From NCBI GenBank assembly GCA_022885665.1, contig JAGQDJ010000034.1:124001-188000 (forward strand): 64,000 nt of DNA, read 5' to 3'. The notes under the pieces were generated by a model. That model did no database searches. It saw only the letters and a list, made by a program, of their open reading frames with translations, and had not been told where the DNA came from. This DNA comes from Triops longicaudatus. Its lineage: Eukaryota; Arthropoda; Branchiopoda; Notostraca; Triopsidae. A program made the position numbers and the translations under genes. This document shows positions 38,478 through 51,600 of the stretch, piece by piece. How positions within the stretch are numbered: the stretch's first letter is position 1; the number at the start of each line of letters is the position of its first letter.

Positions 38478-39939
38478 AATATAGATTCCAAGGTCTCGTT
38501 TTTCTGTTGTTTCTTTATAATTTTTCCCCCCGAATGAAGCAGTGTGGTTCTAGTTGAATGTTTCATTGGTTGTTCGTATATTACGTCTCTCAGAAGTTGG
38601 GAAGTTTTTGACACGATTTGTTTTATTGTACTCAAGAATTGCACCTTAATCAAATGTAATCCAGAGAAATAGTGTGATGTAAAACAAATGTGAGTTTAAT
38701 TAATGAAAAAGGGCAAAAAGTGAAAATCACGAGAATCCCTTGTTGGCCGTTGTCCGGATGCAGCATTATGTCACAGAAAAGTTAAATCTTAGCCAGTTTT
38801 ACTTGCGCTATCAATCAATAAATTGTTTTGAAGAAATCGTACGTATTTTAAAGGTTTTTCTTCGTGCGGATGCTGCCCTTCCGCTAGATCTAACATAATT
38901 AGCAATAAAATTGAAGGTATTGACAAGCCTGGTTCGCAACAATGAATTAATGCAATAATTAAATATCTGTAAGCTTATTATTCAACTTGGAAGTTCTGGG
39001 AATTTTGTGTGCGTTTCCTGATTTTAGTAATTATTGTCATTTGTTGCTCCCAATAAAGCGTAGGGCCTTTGGAAAACCTAAACAAAAATCCGAGTAAGTT
39101 ATTCGAGATTTTTGGTGAATTTATTAGTTTTTATTTCTACTTTTTTGTCAAAAGAAGTTTAAATGGCCGTCAATCAAGAAACGTGAACATGTCAGAGCGC
39201 GAAATGTAGTAGCACGCGCAGAGAAAGCTCTCTCAAGGCCACTCTTGTTAACATCTTTTTATCTCATTTCTAAAACGTTCTTCAATCGCCCACATATCAA
39301 GAAGTAAACTAGACCTGATGCACGCTGACAAGCAGAGCTAGAGATTTACTGGAACGTGAAATACAGCACGCTAAATTAGAAGACAGTATGGGTGCGTTCA
39401 AGTAGTGTAAAAACCTCTGAGTTAACTTTGTCCGTTTTATAACACCAATTCTTCACGAAGCTGCACTAGCAACCAATGTGCGGATGTATGCACGGGAAAA
39501 TGAAGAGAGGCTAAATCGTGCCAAGCTTTTCAACCTAGTTCCTAGCGCTATTTTCGTTCCTTTTCTTGGCACCGCGTGGCAATATTTGCTCCCATTTACT
39601 ACTACGTAAACAAGCCCAAAACTCGCATGCTCTCCGACTGATTTCTGTGTAATATTTCCTAGTTTCTGTTTTTAATTGTTTTGATGGAAAATTATTAAAT
39701 GAAACCACGCTAACTCAAATCTGAATTACGTAAATTAAGTTAACCTGATCAAACTGACTTTACCCTAGGTTAGATTGTAGGGTTAATTGTAATTAACTGC
39801 ACATTTTTCCTGCATTACCGAGGCATCCATATAATTCCCCAGTATGTCTTTGAATTTCACAACAGATTTTGACGCAAAGAACTAAAGCTAACCGAACATA
39901 ACCAAGCCTTATCAAATTTATCTGCAAAGCGCTGGTAAC
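38478..39939. other. Non-coding stretch between CECR2 and the P450 relic
   Basis: AT-rich sequence without a supported gene. I looked here for the N-terminal half of the cytochrome P450 found downstream (proline-rich hinge, B-C helices) and could not recognise it. Confidence 0.4.
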
Positions 39940-41353
39940 TCCTTTCAACAAACTAAACGAGTTTTGAGTAGTAATGGCGAAGAATGGTGGCAAATACAGT
40001 CCAAAGCACAGCAACCCATAGTAAAGCCGCAAAATACTTTGTTGTACCTTCCAATCATGGTCAGTGTGGCTGAACAGATGGGTGCAAGAATACGGAAAAT
40101 CCGAACCGAAAAAAAAAATCAACTTCCTGACGATTTCGTTATCAAAATGCACAAGTGGGCACTGAAATGTAAGTAACTTAAATTCATGTTACAAATTTAC
40201 CTTTATAGCTTGATTATAATACTTTAGCTCAATTACTACTACACTGAATAGAATGTAGGTTAACTACTGTAAATATTTAATTACTATTTATTTTCACTTA
40301 CTTAGCTGTCAGCTTAGTCGCACTTGACACACAATTGGGGTGCTCTGACGAAAATGCTCCTAAAGATTCTGAACCCCGTCAGATGATTCGAGCAATTATG
40401 GATAGCCAACATGCCATGTTGGCACTCGAAACGGGCACGCAGTTATACCTAATTTTTCCGAATAGTGACTGACGCAAGCTGGTCAAAGCTCAAGATTATT
40501 TCACCAAGTAAGAAATTAGTCATAACGCTTAAACTCATTATCATGATCGATTCCTACAGAATTTCCTTGAAATACATAGAGAAAGCCATAGAGAGTATTA
40601 AGGTGAAATTTGAAGCTGATGCCGAAGGGCAATTGACCATGTTAGAAGCAATGCTTATCAGAGGCATGAGTGTTAAAAAAGCAATTACCATGACAGAAAT
40701 TGATGATAGCCGGCGTCGAAAGAGTAAAAGTTTTTCAATCCTTTTGTAATCATAACTGGTTTCCTTTTACGTAAGTTTCCAAACGCAACAAGCTTTGTTT
40801 TACTTACTGGCCCGGAACCGTAACAAACAAGTGCTTTTTCGGCAAGAAATCGATCGCGTTTTACCATCGCAAACATGAGCAGTCGATCCTTCTTATCTTC
40901 ACGACTTACATTACCTTAAGGCATGTGTGAAAACAAAATAGCCTATATTAAGAAATCAATTTATGAGAAGTTGCAAATTTAGGGTCATGCCTGTTGGACC
41001 TAGTTTTTTTAATGTATTTTTTTTTCTCAAACAATGATCATGTCACATCAACAACTCATGTCACGGATGGAAAAGCATTTTCCGAATACTGACGCTTTCA
41101 TTACCGAAAGATAATAAAAAGTCACTCATTGACAAGCAACGCCTCTCCTTACACAGTACTGACAATCGGTTTTGGTCCACAGGCTTGCATTCTAGGCACC
41201 ACAAGGCGCCTAGCGGAACACGAACTATACTCATTAACCATAAATATTCTACAGAACTTCCGAATCGAATTCAATCACCCTGACTTGGGGATTGAGATGC
41301 GTTTTGGAAGTGTTCCTGATAAACCACTGCGACTCACTTTTGCCGATTGCTGA
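39940..41353 (+). pseudogene. Mitochondrial-clan cytochrome P450 pseudogene
   Basis: Exon-like pieces with real splice borders read as a mitochondrial-clan P450. About 39940-40168 gives LSSNGEEWWQIQSKAQQPIV, then HKWALK. 40306-40507 gives SVSLVALDTQLGC, then RKLVKAQDYFTK. 40560-40716 gives YIEKAIESIKVKF and MLIRGMSVKKAITMT. About 40770-40930 gives ALFYLLARNRNKQVLF and LHYLKACVK. 41144-41353 gives the C-terminus RRLAEHELY, NILQNFRIEFNHPDLG, VPDKPLRLTFADC. Lesions: a TGA at 40470-40472 where a Trp is expected; a frameshift just before the I-helix AGV near 40695; another in the K-helix region near 40880-40915; no ExxR region or PERF meander; and a haem loop (GFGPQACILGTT) lacking the usual Arg and carrying extra residues. 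The N-terminal half was not found. It cannot make a working enzyme. The parent gene would act in mitochondria on steroids or xenobiotics; which CYP family is undetermined. Confidence 0.88.
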
Positions 41354-42159
41354 GTATTTAAAAAAATATAAAATACAAGAAGTACAGGTGTTACCTGCCT
41401 TCGCCGAAAACTGAAGAATTTAAAATCTTCTGTTTGTTGTCGAGCCAACTATTGGTCGAATATCGCGTCCATCTAGAGATTACAATAGCCCCAAAAATGC
41501 CAACCTTACCTAACCCAAAGTCATTTGGATTAAACGAAAAAAAGGCTTCTCGGTTATAGCTGAACAAATGTAGAGGAAGGACAATAGTAACATTTCGCGC
41601 TTTGTCGTTTTTGCTTCTGAAGAACGTAAAATAGTATAAAACTAACCTTCAAGCTGGAGGCCCTCGTGAATTGCAACCGTGTAACCCCTGGAGACACAAA
41701 TGACATCGTGTTTAACGTGCAATTTTCCATAAGAAACTTTACTAATTAAATTTCTAATGATGTACTAAACGTATCGCAACAAACGCTTGTAGTACAGTCA
41801 CAATCAATATTGGAACAGTCTAGTTTCACCTCCGTCAATAAATAGTCTACTATAAGAAAATGTTTGAAGAAACAAATTCAACGTGTTATGAAAGTAGCAT
41901 TTTCAAACGCTACATGAGTACCATGACAACGTCCTACATATAAACAGTGTCTCTTTTTAAAGTATAGTTGTTTTCTTCATAATCATTTACAGTTGCTCAA
42001 TGTACTTAAGTAAAGACAACCGTTTCCCTTCTGCGTGTGATAGATTTCCTCACAGCCAGCAGTTCTGAACTCCAAAGCTAGCTATGTCCTGCAGCGTTGC
42101 CGCTTTTCACGATTCCTTTCCCATGGTGTAGAAATCAGCTGTTACTATCATAAAGACTG
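41354..42159. other. Non-coding stretch
   Basis: AT-rich sequence between the P450 pseudogene and the hAT-like element. I see no coding frame, RNA gene or repeat that I can support. Confidence 0.4.
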
Positions 42160-42911
42160 GTGTCACCTAGGGTTACCATCTCACGCGGATAAAATTTAAG
42201 GACCACTTAGGAAATTGTCGCAAGAATCAAGTGTTAAATGGTTTTCGTGCAAATCCCTTATTTCAGAAACACTTTCCCAAATTTCCTTATTAGTCAAAGA
42301 AATTAAACCATAGTAAGTCCAGTAAAAACCAATCAGTATTTAGCGCTAAAGAGCAAAACATGACTGTCGATGGCAGAAAGCACACGTGGCATACACAGTG
42401 TCAGTATTTGACGCAGACATGTAAGGTAACTACAGTAAATATTTGCTTTTAGACAAATTTTTTTTTAGTAAGTTCGTGTCAGACAACAATTTCGCATGCA
42501 TTTCGCAATGTCTCAGAGCAGCTAGCAACACACAAATGATTACACACGTGTGCGTATAGTCTACACACGTATACGCCGTATACGTGTGTAGTCACTAGCC
42601 TCTTACCATGAGCCAATAGGAAATGACAGTTGTATTCCCCTTCAGCAGCGCGTGTTTGACTTCGACGGCTATAGCTGTTGTCCACGGCCCGCTATGCCGA
42701 ACGGCTAGCCATTTTTAACAGAACTTGAAACTGCATGCGGCCGGCATGTATTATTGATGTTTTAGTCCTTTTATTCTGACGAAATATCTACTTATTTAGC
42801 AGCAACTCCCATTTAAGGACATATTTAAGGACAAACACCCTTAAGGACGGGCATACCAAATTTAAGTACTGTCCTTATCATTTAAGGACGGATGGTAACC
42901 CTAGTGTCACC
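42160..42911. mobile_element. Non-autonomous hAT-like DNA transposon with 8-bp target duplications
   Basis: Target-site duplications GTGTCACC lie at 42160-42167 and 42904-42911. They flank a 736-bp element (42168-42903) with terminal inverted repeats TAGGGTTACCATC and GATGGTAACCCTA. Imperfect internal repeats of the TTTAAGGAC type occur near both ends. There is no transposase frame inside. An 8-bp duplication with short inverted repeats is typical of the hAT superfamily; the assignment is inference from this structure. Perfect duplications suggest a fairly recent insertion. A perfect hairpin lies inside (annotated separately). Confidence 0.85.
42561..42591. repeat. Perfect hairpin inside the hAT-like element
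   Basis: Two perfectly complementary 14-nt arms (CTACACACGTATAC and GTATACGTGTGTAG) are separated by 3 nt. A partly related ACACACGTGTG palindrome lies just upstream at about 42542. Confidence 0.8.
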
Positions 42912-45644
42912 GATACAAATTGCTTTCAATGACAGGGAACTATACTGTTTAAATAAAATAATGTATTTACTTTAGATAAATTTAATGCACGAAATAATGC
43001 CAAAAGATTTACCGTTCGTTCACTGTGCCTGTTCTGCCACAACAACCAAATTTCGCTAGAACCAAGCGCAACGGGGTGACCGATGTCTCCTCTGGCCGTT
43101 ACGTCACACTGGACCGCGGGAAGTTTAAACATAGCGGATACTGTGTCCCTCGCGGTTTCTATCCGCGACAACTGGTGTCCTGGGATTTCTAGGTCTCCTG
43201 TATAATAGCTGTGGCACTATTTTGTGTAAGATTTTCACATTTTGTTCAGTGGCATTCACTGAGTAAAAAAAAATTTCAATTTTTTTTTGCTAGCTATAAT
43301 GAACGCAACATGCCGAAAAGTACCGCCTGTTCTTTCAAAAAGGAAGCCAAATCAGACGTGATTGAGTATCTCGATTAATTATCAATCATTTCAACATAAA
43401 ACTTTTGTAATGCTAGTTAACGGTATGGTAACATGACTGCGATTTCTTACAGCCACAAGAAGCCTTTCGTTGAAAAGTTGTGTTTTTTGTTGCCACCGCG
43501 AACGTTATTTTGTCCCTACCCTTCTCTATATTGTGTATTCGACGTGGAAACATATATAGCCTTCGAAACAGCTGTTTACGAACTTTAATTAAAATTAATA
43601 CCTGTTCACTTATTCTGAGACGCACGGTAGGTCTACAAAAACTGGTTTACTACACAAATTTTGGAGCAAACGGTTTTGTAGAAAAAGAAGAAACAAAACT
43701 GCTAAAGATCAAGGTGAAACTAAATGTTCCGTGTAAATTAGAGGCTTTCGAAACTCACTCTCTGGATCTAAGGCGTCCCTAAAATTTGACTGCGCACAGC
43801 TTATAAACAAATGAAAAAGAGACCATGCGTTCTTGAATGTTGTAGCTTCGCGACATACAGAGCATAACAAAAAAGTTTCACCAGAGGTGACAGATTCTGT
43901 CCTGACATCACGGGATTGATGGCTTTATGCAAGTAGACGGCATTTGAGTATCTTACTCTACCCTCTAATTGCTTTCGATTTCGCGAACGGATATTCTTTC
44001 TTATTGAACGTCTGTATATTTTGTAGGCATTCTTCCTTCCGTATCCAATAAAAGTGTTAAAAGACTTAATTCCGTGCAAAATCAAGAAGAAAAGGACAGT
44101 TCTCCTGATACGCATTTAACTAGATTGCTGTGTTTCGCCGACTGATCCAGAATGTACATAAGTTAGCGTTAAACTTACATAAAGTTTCCTTTCATTTTCA
44201 CCTTTCCTGTCGACTCTCGCTTCTTCCCCATTGTCAACTTGGATTGCCAACGCCATGGTCGGCAATCATCACTCCTCGATCTGGTCAATCGAAATGCTAT
44301 TGTTCCTAGAAGCAGTACCGCGACAAGGACCAAAAATTACGTTTATCATAGTTTTTTTTTGGAATGGGGTGCAGTTGACTCAAAATTTTGAAAAACTCCT
44401 GCAAAAAAAAGCTACGAAAAAGGACAAACGAAATCCTTTGCTATATCTTTGGCTTCCTTGTCTCGAGGACTGTAGTCGCCCTAGCTAAAGTCCAGTGTCT
44501 ACATCCTTTCCACTGGCTCACTTACGGTTATAGGAACTTTAACGTGTAGGAACTTCGATGAAAAAATTAACTTTTTGGTTCCGGTACAGGCTGCAATTCG
44601 CCACTTTTCTCCAATGGAAAGTCGTTACTCTCAGTTCCAAACTTATACCTTAACCGTGGTTAAATGCATAATCGAAAACTTAGCTTTAAGTGTCAAACTT
44701 TCATGCTCACAGTTTCAACTATTTATTGTTATTTTTACACGGTTTCAAAAGAGCAAATATGTTCTGAACACATAAGATTTCCCACATAAGAACGTTGTAT
44801 TGTACAAACTTGCCTCCATTCCTCCCCCTTGTCACTTGCCTGTCGATACAGCATGCTTGTCATGACGTCATGGCAGGTGGGTGTCTCTATGGTGCCTGCT
44901 ACGCTACATGCTAGCGTCGGTGACACAGAAAACCCTCGTTTTAAGCTAGTTTTGTTGTTAATGAATGTTTCTTCAGGACTGTCACTTTTGTGCTCCTAAA
45001 TCTACAGTGTGAGATTTTCTAGACTTGCAGAATTTTTTTAAAGACTTAGGTGGAGTTTTAGTAAAGTATTTGAAAAGTACGAGAATCCATTTTTGTAAGT
45101 GCTGCAAACTGTTTTCCGAATGGAGGAGGACCGGATGTGGGGAGATAAGTAGGTGAGCAAAAGCATAATAACAAAACAGACTGCACTGAATCTCTCGTTT
45201 GTATTTTCTGCATAGCGTAGTCTTTCAGAATAAAGTTTTTTCTGGAGCTTTGAAAACTAACTTCTTTTAGATTTTTGCGAAAAGTAAACAGACAAAGGAT
45301 GCTAATCAGCTTTGTCTAACGTTTTTAGTATAGACGAATCTCGTAAGTGACGTAGCTGTCAAAAGCCCGGAGAAAAGCTTCCCGCGCCTGTTCGTCTTGT
45401 TAGTACGAGGGCTCGCGCCTTTCAACAGATCAATACACAGTTGCGCAGCAAGACCAAACGTCTAGCTAACGGTAAAACCATGTTATTACAGTGCCCAGAA
45501 GCTTAGAGGGATCTAGTACGGTTTGGTCGTGCAGAGTGTCTATGTCTTTCAACATCAGATTTAGTGTTCTGCAGGGTTAAGGAAGTGAACCCCCATGCAA
45601 ATCAAACTGACAGGGAACTTTGACTTATTCCCGTTAAGTTCAAA
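42912..45644. other. Non-coding stretch upstream of MADD
   Basis: 2.7 kb without a supported gene. It should include the MADD promoter and 5' UTR. The frame of the MADD start codon has an in-frame TGA at 45621-45623, so the coding region does not extend upwards continuously. Open frames near 43480-43780 and 44231-44488 show no domain or motif I recognise. Confidence 0.4.
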
Positions 45645-48600
45645 ATGACGAACCCGGGGACCGATCCCACAAAAAAGTACTTTTGTCCCAGATTGATCGA
45701 TTACTTAGCGATCGTTGGGTCGAGGAGCGTCCCTGGCAAAAATGATCCAAATTCCTTAAACCATGGTGGCCCCACCAGCACCGGACCTTCTGTTACCACC
45801 CCGGAATTACTTCGACGGTACCCGGTGGACGACCATGCCGATTTTCCGCTTCCTTTGGACATGGTCTATTTTTGCCAACCTGAAGGTTGCGTTGCAACCG
45901 GACCCCGGCGAGCTGATCGCCGGGATACGACGTCGTTTGTGTTCACGCTCACTGATAAGGATTCAGGTAAGAGTGTACACAAGTCATCAACAACTTTGCA
46001 TATTATTGGAGTATTTTCTCTCTTTTTTTTAAAAAAAAAAAATATATATATCCAAGACCTTAATTTCTTAAAAATCCGCTGTAAGGTCGAACACGCTACG
46101 GTATTTGCGTCAATTTTTTCCGTCCTGTCGATCGACTGAGTTCTTCCAGTAAACGTGACTCGTGGCGACATTCAGTACACCAGAGTTCGGATTCCGCATT
46201 TTCCAGGCAAGTAATTATGACTTTCCTCTTTTTTTCCTTGTTGCATCGATTGAAAAAGCTTCTATCGGCTCCCTTCTGTTTTGTGTACTACAGCGATCAA
46301 CGGAGCACGTTAGCTCCCAGCGACTCTGACCGAGATTGCCCAAGTCGCCACGATTCTGAGGCAACAACCAGATCGATGCAAGCAGTAGGGCGGCTAGGGG
46401 GTGTAGGGCCAGATTCAGAAAGTGGAGGATCGCTTTCTCCTTCACCGCGAGCTCTCCGGAGACGACAAGTAACAACCAAGCACACAATAGAAAAAAAAGT
46501 TTACATAAAGTCGGGTTGTAACGGATTACAAAACTTTTAATATTTACAGAAACTTCGAAACCAGTCCATGACTTCGTTGTGCATTTTAACGCACCACCCC
46601 TTTTTTCCCCTCTTGAGGGAGTGTCTGCTAATTTTAAAGAAATTGATTGACGCTTGCAATGAGAACTCGTTACCTAGACGCCTGGGAGGATCAAGAACTT
46701 CGAGGGACACTGTCTGGGGTTTATTGACTGGGAAAGCGACAGAAACAACGTCCTCCATAATTATGCATGATGTTCGCGATATAGAAACCTGGATCTTACG
46801 TTTGCTTAGTACACCTGTCCCCATTCCAGGCAAAACCCGCATCGAAGTAAGCTCACAAATTATTCGTTGTTTTCCTATCCTAAGGAGTTTATATTCCGTG
46901 CACTGTAGTTGGAAATTCTGCCACGAGAGCTCCAACCACCGTTAGTATTTGCGTTACCCGACCACACACGGTTCAGTCTCGTGGATTTCCCGCTTCACCT
47001 GCCGTTAGAGTTGCTCGGAGTTGATAACTGTCTCCGAGTCTTGACCCTAATCCTGTTGGAACATAAGGTAGAGCGAGCATTCTGATGGAAAACACAGAGG
47101 CACACTAACTCTGATTAATAATGCTAAGGTATTGCTTCAATCTCGGGATTACAACGCCTTGTCCATGTGTGTACTCGCGTTTGTGTCTATGCTATACCCG
47201 CTGGAGTACATGTTCCCGGTGATTCCACTGCTGCCAACCTCCATGAGCTGTGCTGAGCAGCTCTTACTGGCCCCAACACCATTTATTATCGGGATTCCAG
47301 GAAGCTTCTTCCAGTACAAAAAGCACTTTCGGTAAGAGAAACACGCGAAAGTGCTGATTGCAGCCTTGTGGCTAATCTTGCTTGTTGGCGTTCAATCAGG
47401 TTCCCAGATGATATTTGGTTAATTGATTTGGACGCCAATCGGATCCACACCCCTTCACGCGCCGACGAAATTCCGCCTTTACCCGAGCCGGAGGGTACCG
47501 TATTGAGAAACCACCTCAAGCAGGTAAAACAAAAGACACTCAAAGAAGAAAGGAGGACAAAAACAAGCACAAGGCTAACGCTAATTGTCGAAGTCACGCT
47601 CTTTTTCTCCCTCCATGCACTATTGTCTAATCTTGTTTTTGTCATGTACGTAATACGAAAAATAAACTCCCTTTCGCTCCTGCATGCACCGTGGATACTA
47701 AATAAAGGCTATGCGCTCAATGGACCAGGTTAGTCCACATTCCTTGTTGCATATTCCATAATTTCCTTCTGTGCTTTCGGGGCATTACTACCTCTGCTTT
47801 TCATGTTCCTATCTACATGGTGTTTTTGTGGAGTGGGTTTATGACTTGATTGCTGGACATGATTCTATTATGTACTTTCTCTCTTAATAAGGCGTTAGCT
47901 AGTATGTCTTTAACTCCGCCCATGGATTTACCGACGATCTCACCTCGCCACGAAGATGCCGTTTCTCCTGCCAGTAGTTTCAATCCTTTTATTTATGGCA
48001 ACGATGTCGATTCGGTCGATGTTGCCACTCGCGTTGCTATGGTAAGCAATAATACAATACTCACAGACTTTTTCGGTTGGTTTTAGAAAAGGGGGAGTAG
48101 AAACGATTGAAGTAATGCCACGTTTGGTTTTCTAGGTTCGGTTTTTCAATTCTCAAAACCTTTTAGCCAATTTTGCCGAACATACGCGTACATTACGGCT
48201 CTACCCAAGGCCAGTAGTCGCGTTTCAGATCAATAGCTTCTTGCGATCCCGGCCTCGTGCCAGCGACTTTCTCAACACATTTTCCCGAACACAGGTAATT
48301 TACTTTATTTCTAGCTTCGATAGCCTATTCTTGTTTTTACTGACAACAGCTTTTGCTTGCAAACCAAATTTGCTTGGAAGGACATCACTAGCGTTGTTCG
48401 TTCCAATGCAGATTTTTTTCTAAGATTGACAGAATCCAGGACAATTCAAAAGCAAGGTTTTGAACGCAATTGAATCGCGATCCATCTGACCAGTTGTGGT
48501 GTCTGCTAAAGCTAGGCGTTTCGAAACATGACGTGATCGCAGAGCTACGATCTTCTGTATCGTGGTTGGATCCGTGTCAGTGTTCACCTACGACTAACAC

Positions 48601-51600
48601 AGACTCTCGATTTAGTGAATTGGTAGTTGAGATATGTCCACTTATTCAGATTGTTACCTTGATTCTACGATAGCAGTATTGAGTTAGAACAGTAGTGATA
48701 GTCCCTTTAATGCTCTAGTAAAACAACTTTTGCTTGTGCTCCAGACAACTGGAACTCAATTTAACGGACCGATAGGAGAGTGATGTCTGGTAGAAGTTTA
48801 CTTTCGTTAGCTGCTTGGGAACAAAACTGAAAGTTACCACCAAGTTACTCCCGAAACTTCCCACACACCCTCCGAACCAAAATCCTGGGTACGGCCCTGG
48901 TTGATACTAGTTTTATTAATGCGAAACAAGGAAACACGACTTAACAAATCAGCTTATGTGTGAATTATATTCGACATTTCGTTAAATCTGAGCAACCTTA
49001 AGAACTTTCGCAGAGGGTACAACGTTATTAGTATTTGTCCGATGTACCAACCGAATTTAGGATTTTTTACAAGTTTGTACTACTGGTACAAACCACTGAA
49101 GACTATACGATACAATAATGCACTTTTTGTGCCATAAAAGTCAAATAAAACATACAACAACAACTACAATACCCATCTTTTGTAGACATGTTGCATAAGT
49201 CTTCGCGCCAGTAACAGTGAATCGTAGAGGAACAAGGGTCGTAAATAGAACATATGAAACTTTGACTTCACTGAATTAATAGCTAACTAATTAATTTATT
49301 AACGGCGTATATTGAATGTTAGTAGTTTTACTTTTTTATTTTTCCTTTTTCTTGCTGTGCTGAATAAATGTAGGCTGTGGAATTTCTGGCGGAGTGGAGT
49401 TTGGCACCCAGCAACGTGGCTTTTCTGCGGGTGCACACTGGTGTGTTTGACCCGACTATTATTGGAGATAAAGCAAAATGGTTCGCCCACACTTTGGAAC
49501 CCATACGCTGCTGTGTGTGGGACGAGACAAGCTCTCTTAATGGAGCACTCAAAGTCCTCAATCGACAAGATCACCAACCGACAGGTACTTTATTCCAAAA
49601 TTAATCAGGGTTAGAGTTTCAAGACTTTCAAACCTTTGCTAAATAATTCCTCCCCGCAATCTACGTTTGCTTTTCAAGATGAAAGCGGCTCAGACTCTGA
49701 CGGAGCGGAAAGCTCCAGCTCGTCCTACTCTTCTGTGAGCGACGTGGTCTCGGAGCTGCCTTCTGAAATGTCATCAGGTATGCCACAAGTTTTGTTTTTC
49801 ATACCTCGAGAAGCCTTTGATGTCGCATTATGCTAACGAGCACATCTCATAAATGTGGAGCAGATTTTCTTCCGATGACACTGTCTAGCGGCTTGGATCC
49901 CAAGTTGGTTTACAATCCTCCTTCAATGTTGCGGTTACCTGATGGCGGCCAAGAATTGCCGTCTTTGGAGTCAAACTTCAGTGTGCCCAACTCCATTTCA
50001 TCTTCTTCCTCACATAGCTCGATTGGATCATCGCATGGCATACTAGCCGAGCAAGATTTGCAAACATCAACAAACATGCCACAGCAACAAGTACAAATAT
50101 ATATATTTTAGTGCATTCCAAATCTCGACACGTATGATTGTTTTTACACCCCCAGGAGCGAAACGACGAAGTGTTTGAGCAATCTGAATTTGATTCGCAT
50201 ACTGCGACGCCCAATACGGTGCTCAGCAGGAGCTCGGTTGGCAGAGGTTCCGGCAGTACTGGAAGTCATTCTAGCGGAATATTGGATGACGGTAGCGGCC
50301 CTAAATCGCTTCCGGTTGGTTGACGATTTTTCGTTTCAGTTTTGCTTCGCTAGAATAATCTGCTATACTAGCTTTTTCTTTATTACTTTTTTACATTTTC
50401 TTTGCTTTATGAGTAGAATGCACGCCCGCCGAGCTTAGGAAACGCATTTAATCGCTCTTCCAGTGGTGGCTCAGTAGGATCAAATTCCGGTACGACCACG
50501 TGTCGCCAAAGCAGCCAAGCATCTCTATTTGAACAACTGGCATCCCAAGCTAAAGACTTAGTCAGGGAAAGTACTCGACAAAGCAGTCAAGAGAAAATAT
50601 TTGCGCAGATGGACAAAGTAATTGCGCTCTTCATTTCTGAGGCGTCTTTCCGTCACTTTCGAGCTTCTGCCTTTTCGTTTATTTCGCATTTGCCTATTAA
50701 AAGTTTTGAGGTGCTGCAGTACGTTTAATTCCTGTTGATAAATCACATGTCTAAATCATTGGTCCTGATTTGGTTAAGAATTTTTGTGTCTTGTTTTTGA
50801 CGAAGTAGTCTGTGCTCCTGCTTTTGCTGATTTCTTCTTACAGTTTACCATTGTGTCTTTTTTTTTAGCCTTTATGTTCCTTTCCTTGACTATTCCCGAC
50901 TTAACTTAATTTTAACCATTTTACATCTTTTAGGTTGTTCCTGAATTTTTTTCTTAATTTTCAAGACTTATTGAAATAATGTTTCACGATAATATTTTTG
51001 CTACTTACAATTGGAGAAATCATTGGAGTCTTAACACTTTTTTAATTAAACGATTCTTTTCTCTTTAGCTCAAGATGCAAGCCAAGGAGAAGATAAGTGA
51101 TGCTCGACAGTCTAGTGAAGAAGGCGGGTTTTTCACTCCTTTCGAACAAGTAGCAAACCACTGAAAACACATTCACCCGAGCTGATGTGTGATTTTTCTT
51201 GTGTGTACGAATAGTTGACAGCCCAAGCACGTAAAGCGGCTGAAGGAGCGACACGATCGGTTCAGGAAGCTTCACGGAATACGCTGGAAGATTTGACTCA
51301 CGTCAGCAAGAGTACATTGGGCGATTTGACCAAAACGGCCAAGCAAGCAGCATCAAAAGGCGGATTTTTGAAAGCGCTAGGTAGCTCAAAAGATTCTTCC
51401 TCCGGTGGGCAGTTACAAGCTTTACGATCGTTGGGTTCGATTGGGTCGCTGGGCTCGCGGAGTTCGCTGAGTTCAGGTTCGCGAAACTCCGTGGACACCG
51501 AACCACCTGCCCCGCCGACACCCCGTAGTACTAAAGTTGAGGGTACAGGGAGAGATTTCTTATCGAACATGGGCAATGAATTGAATGGCTTGGCGGCACA

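Noticed and set aside
39793..40152. 119-codon minus-strand frame
   Set aside because: It is antisense to the P450 pseudogene exon and carries no features of its own.
40465..40749. Open frame that could be taken as a separate small gene
   Set aside because: It runs across an intron of the P450 pseudogene and its readable part is the P450 segment YIEKAIESIK to SVKKAITMT.
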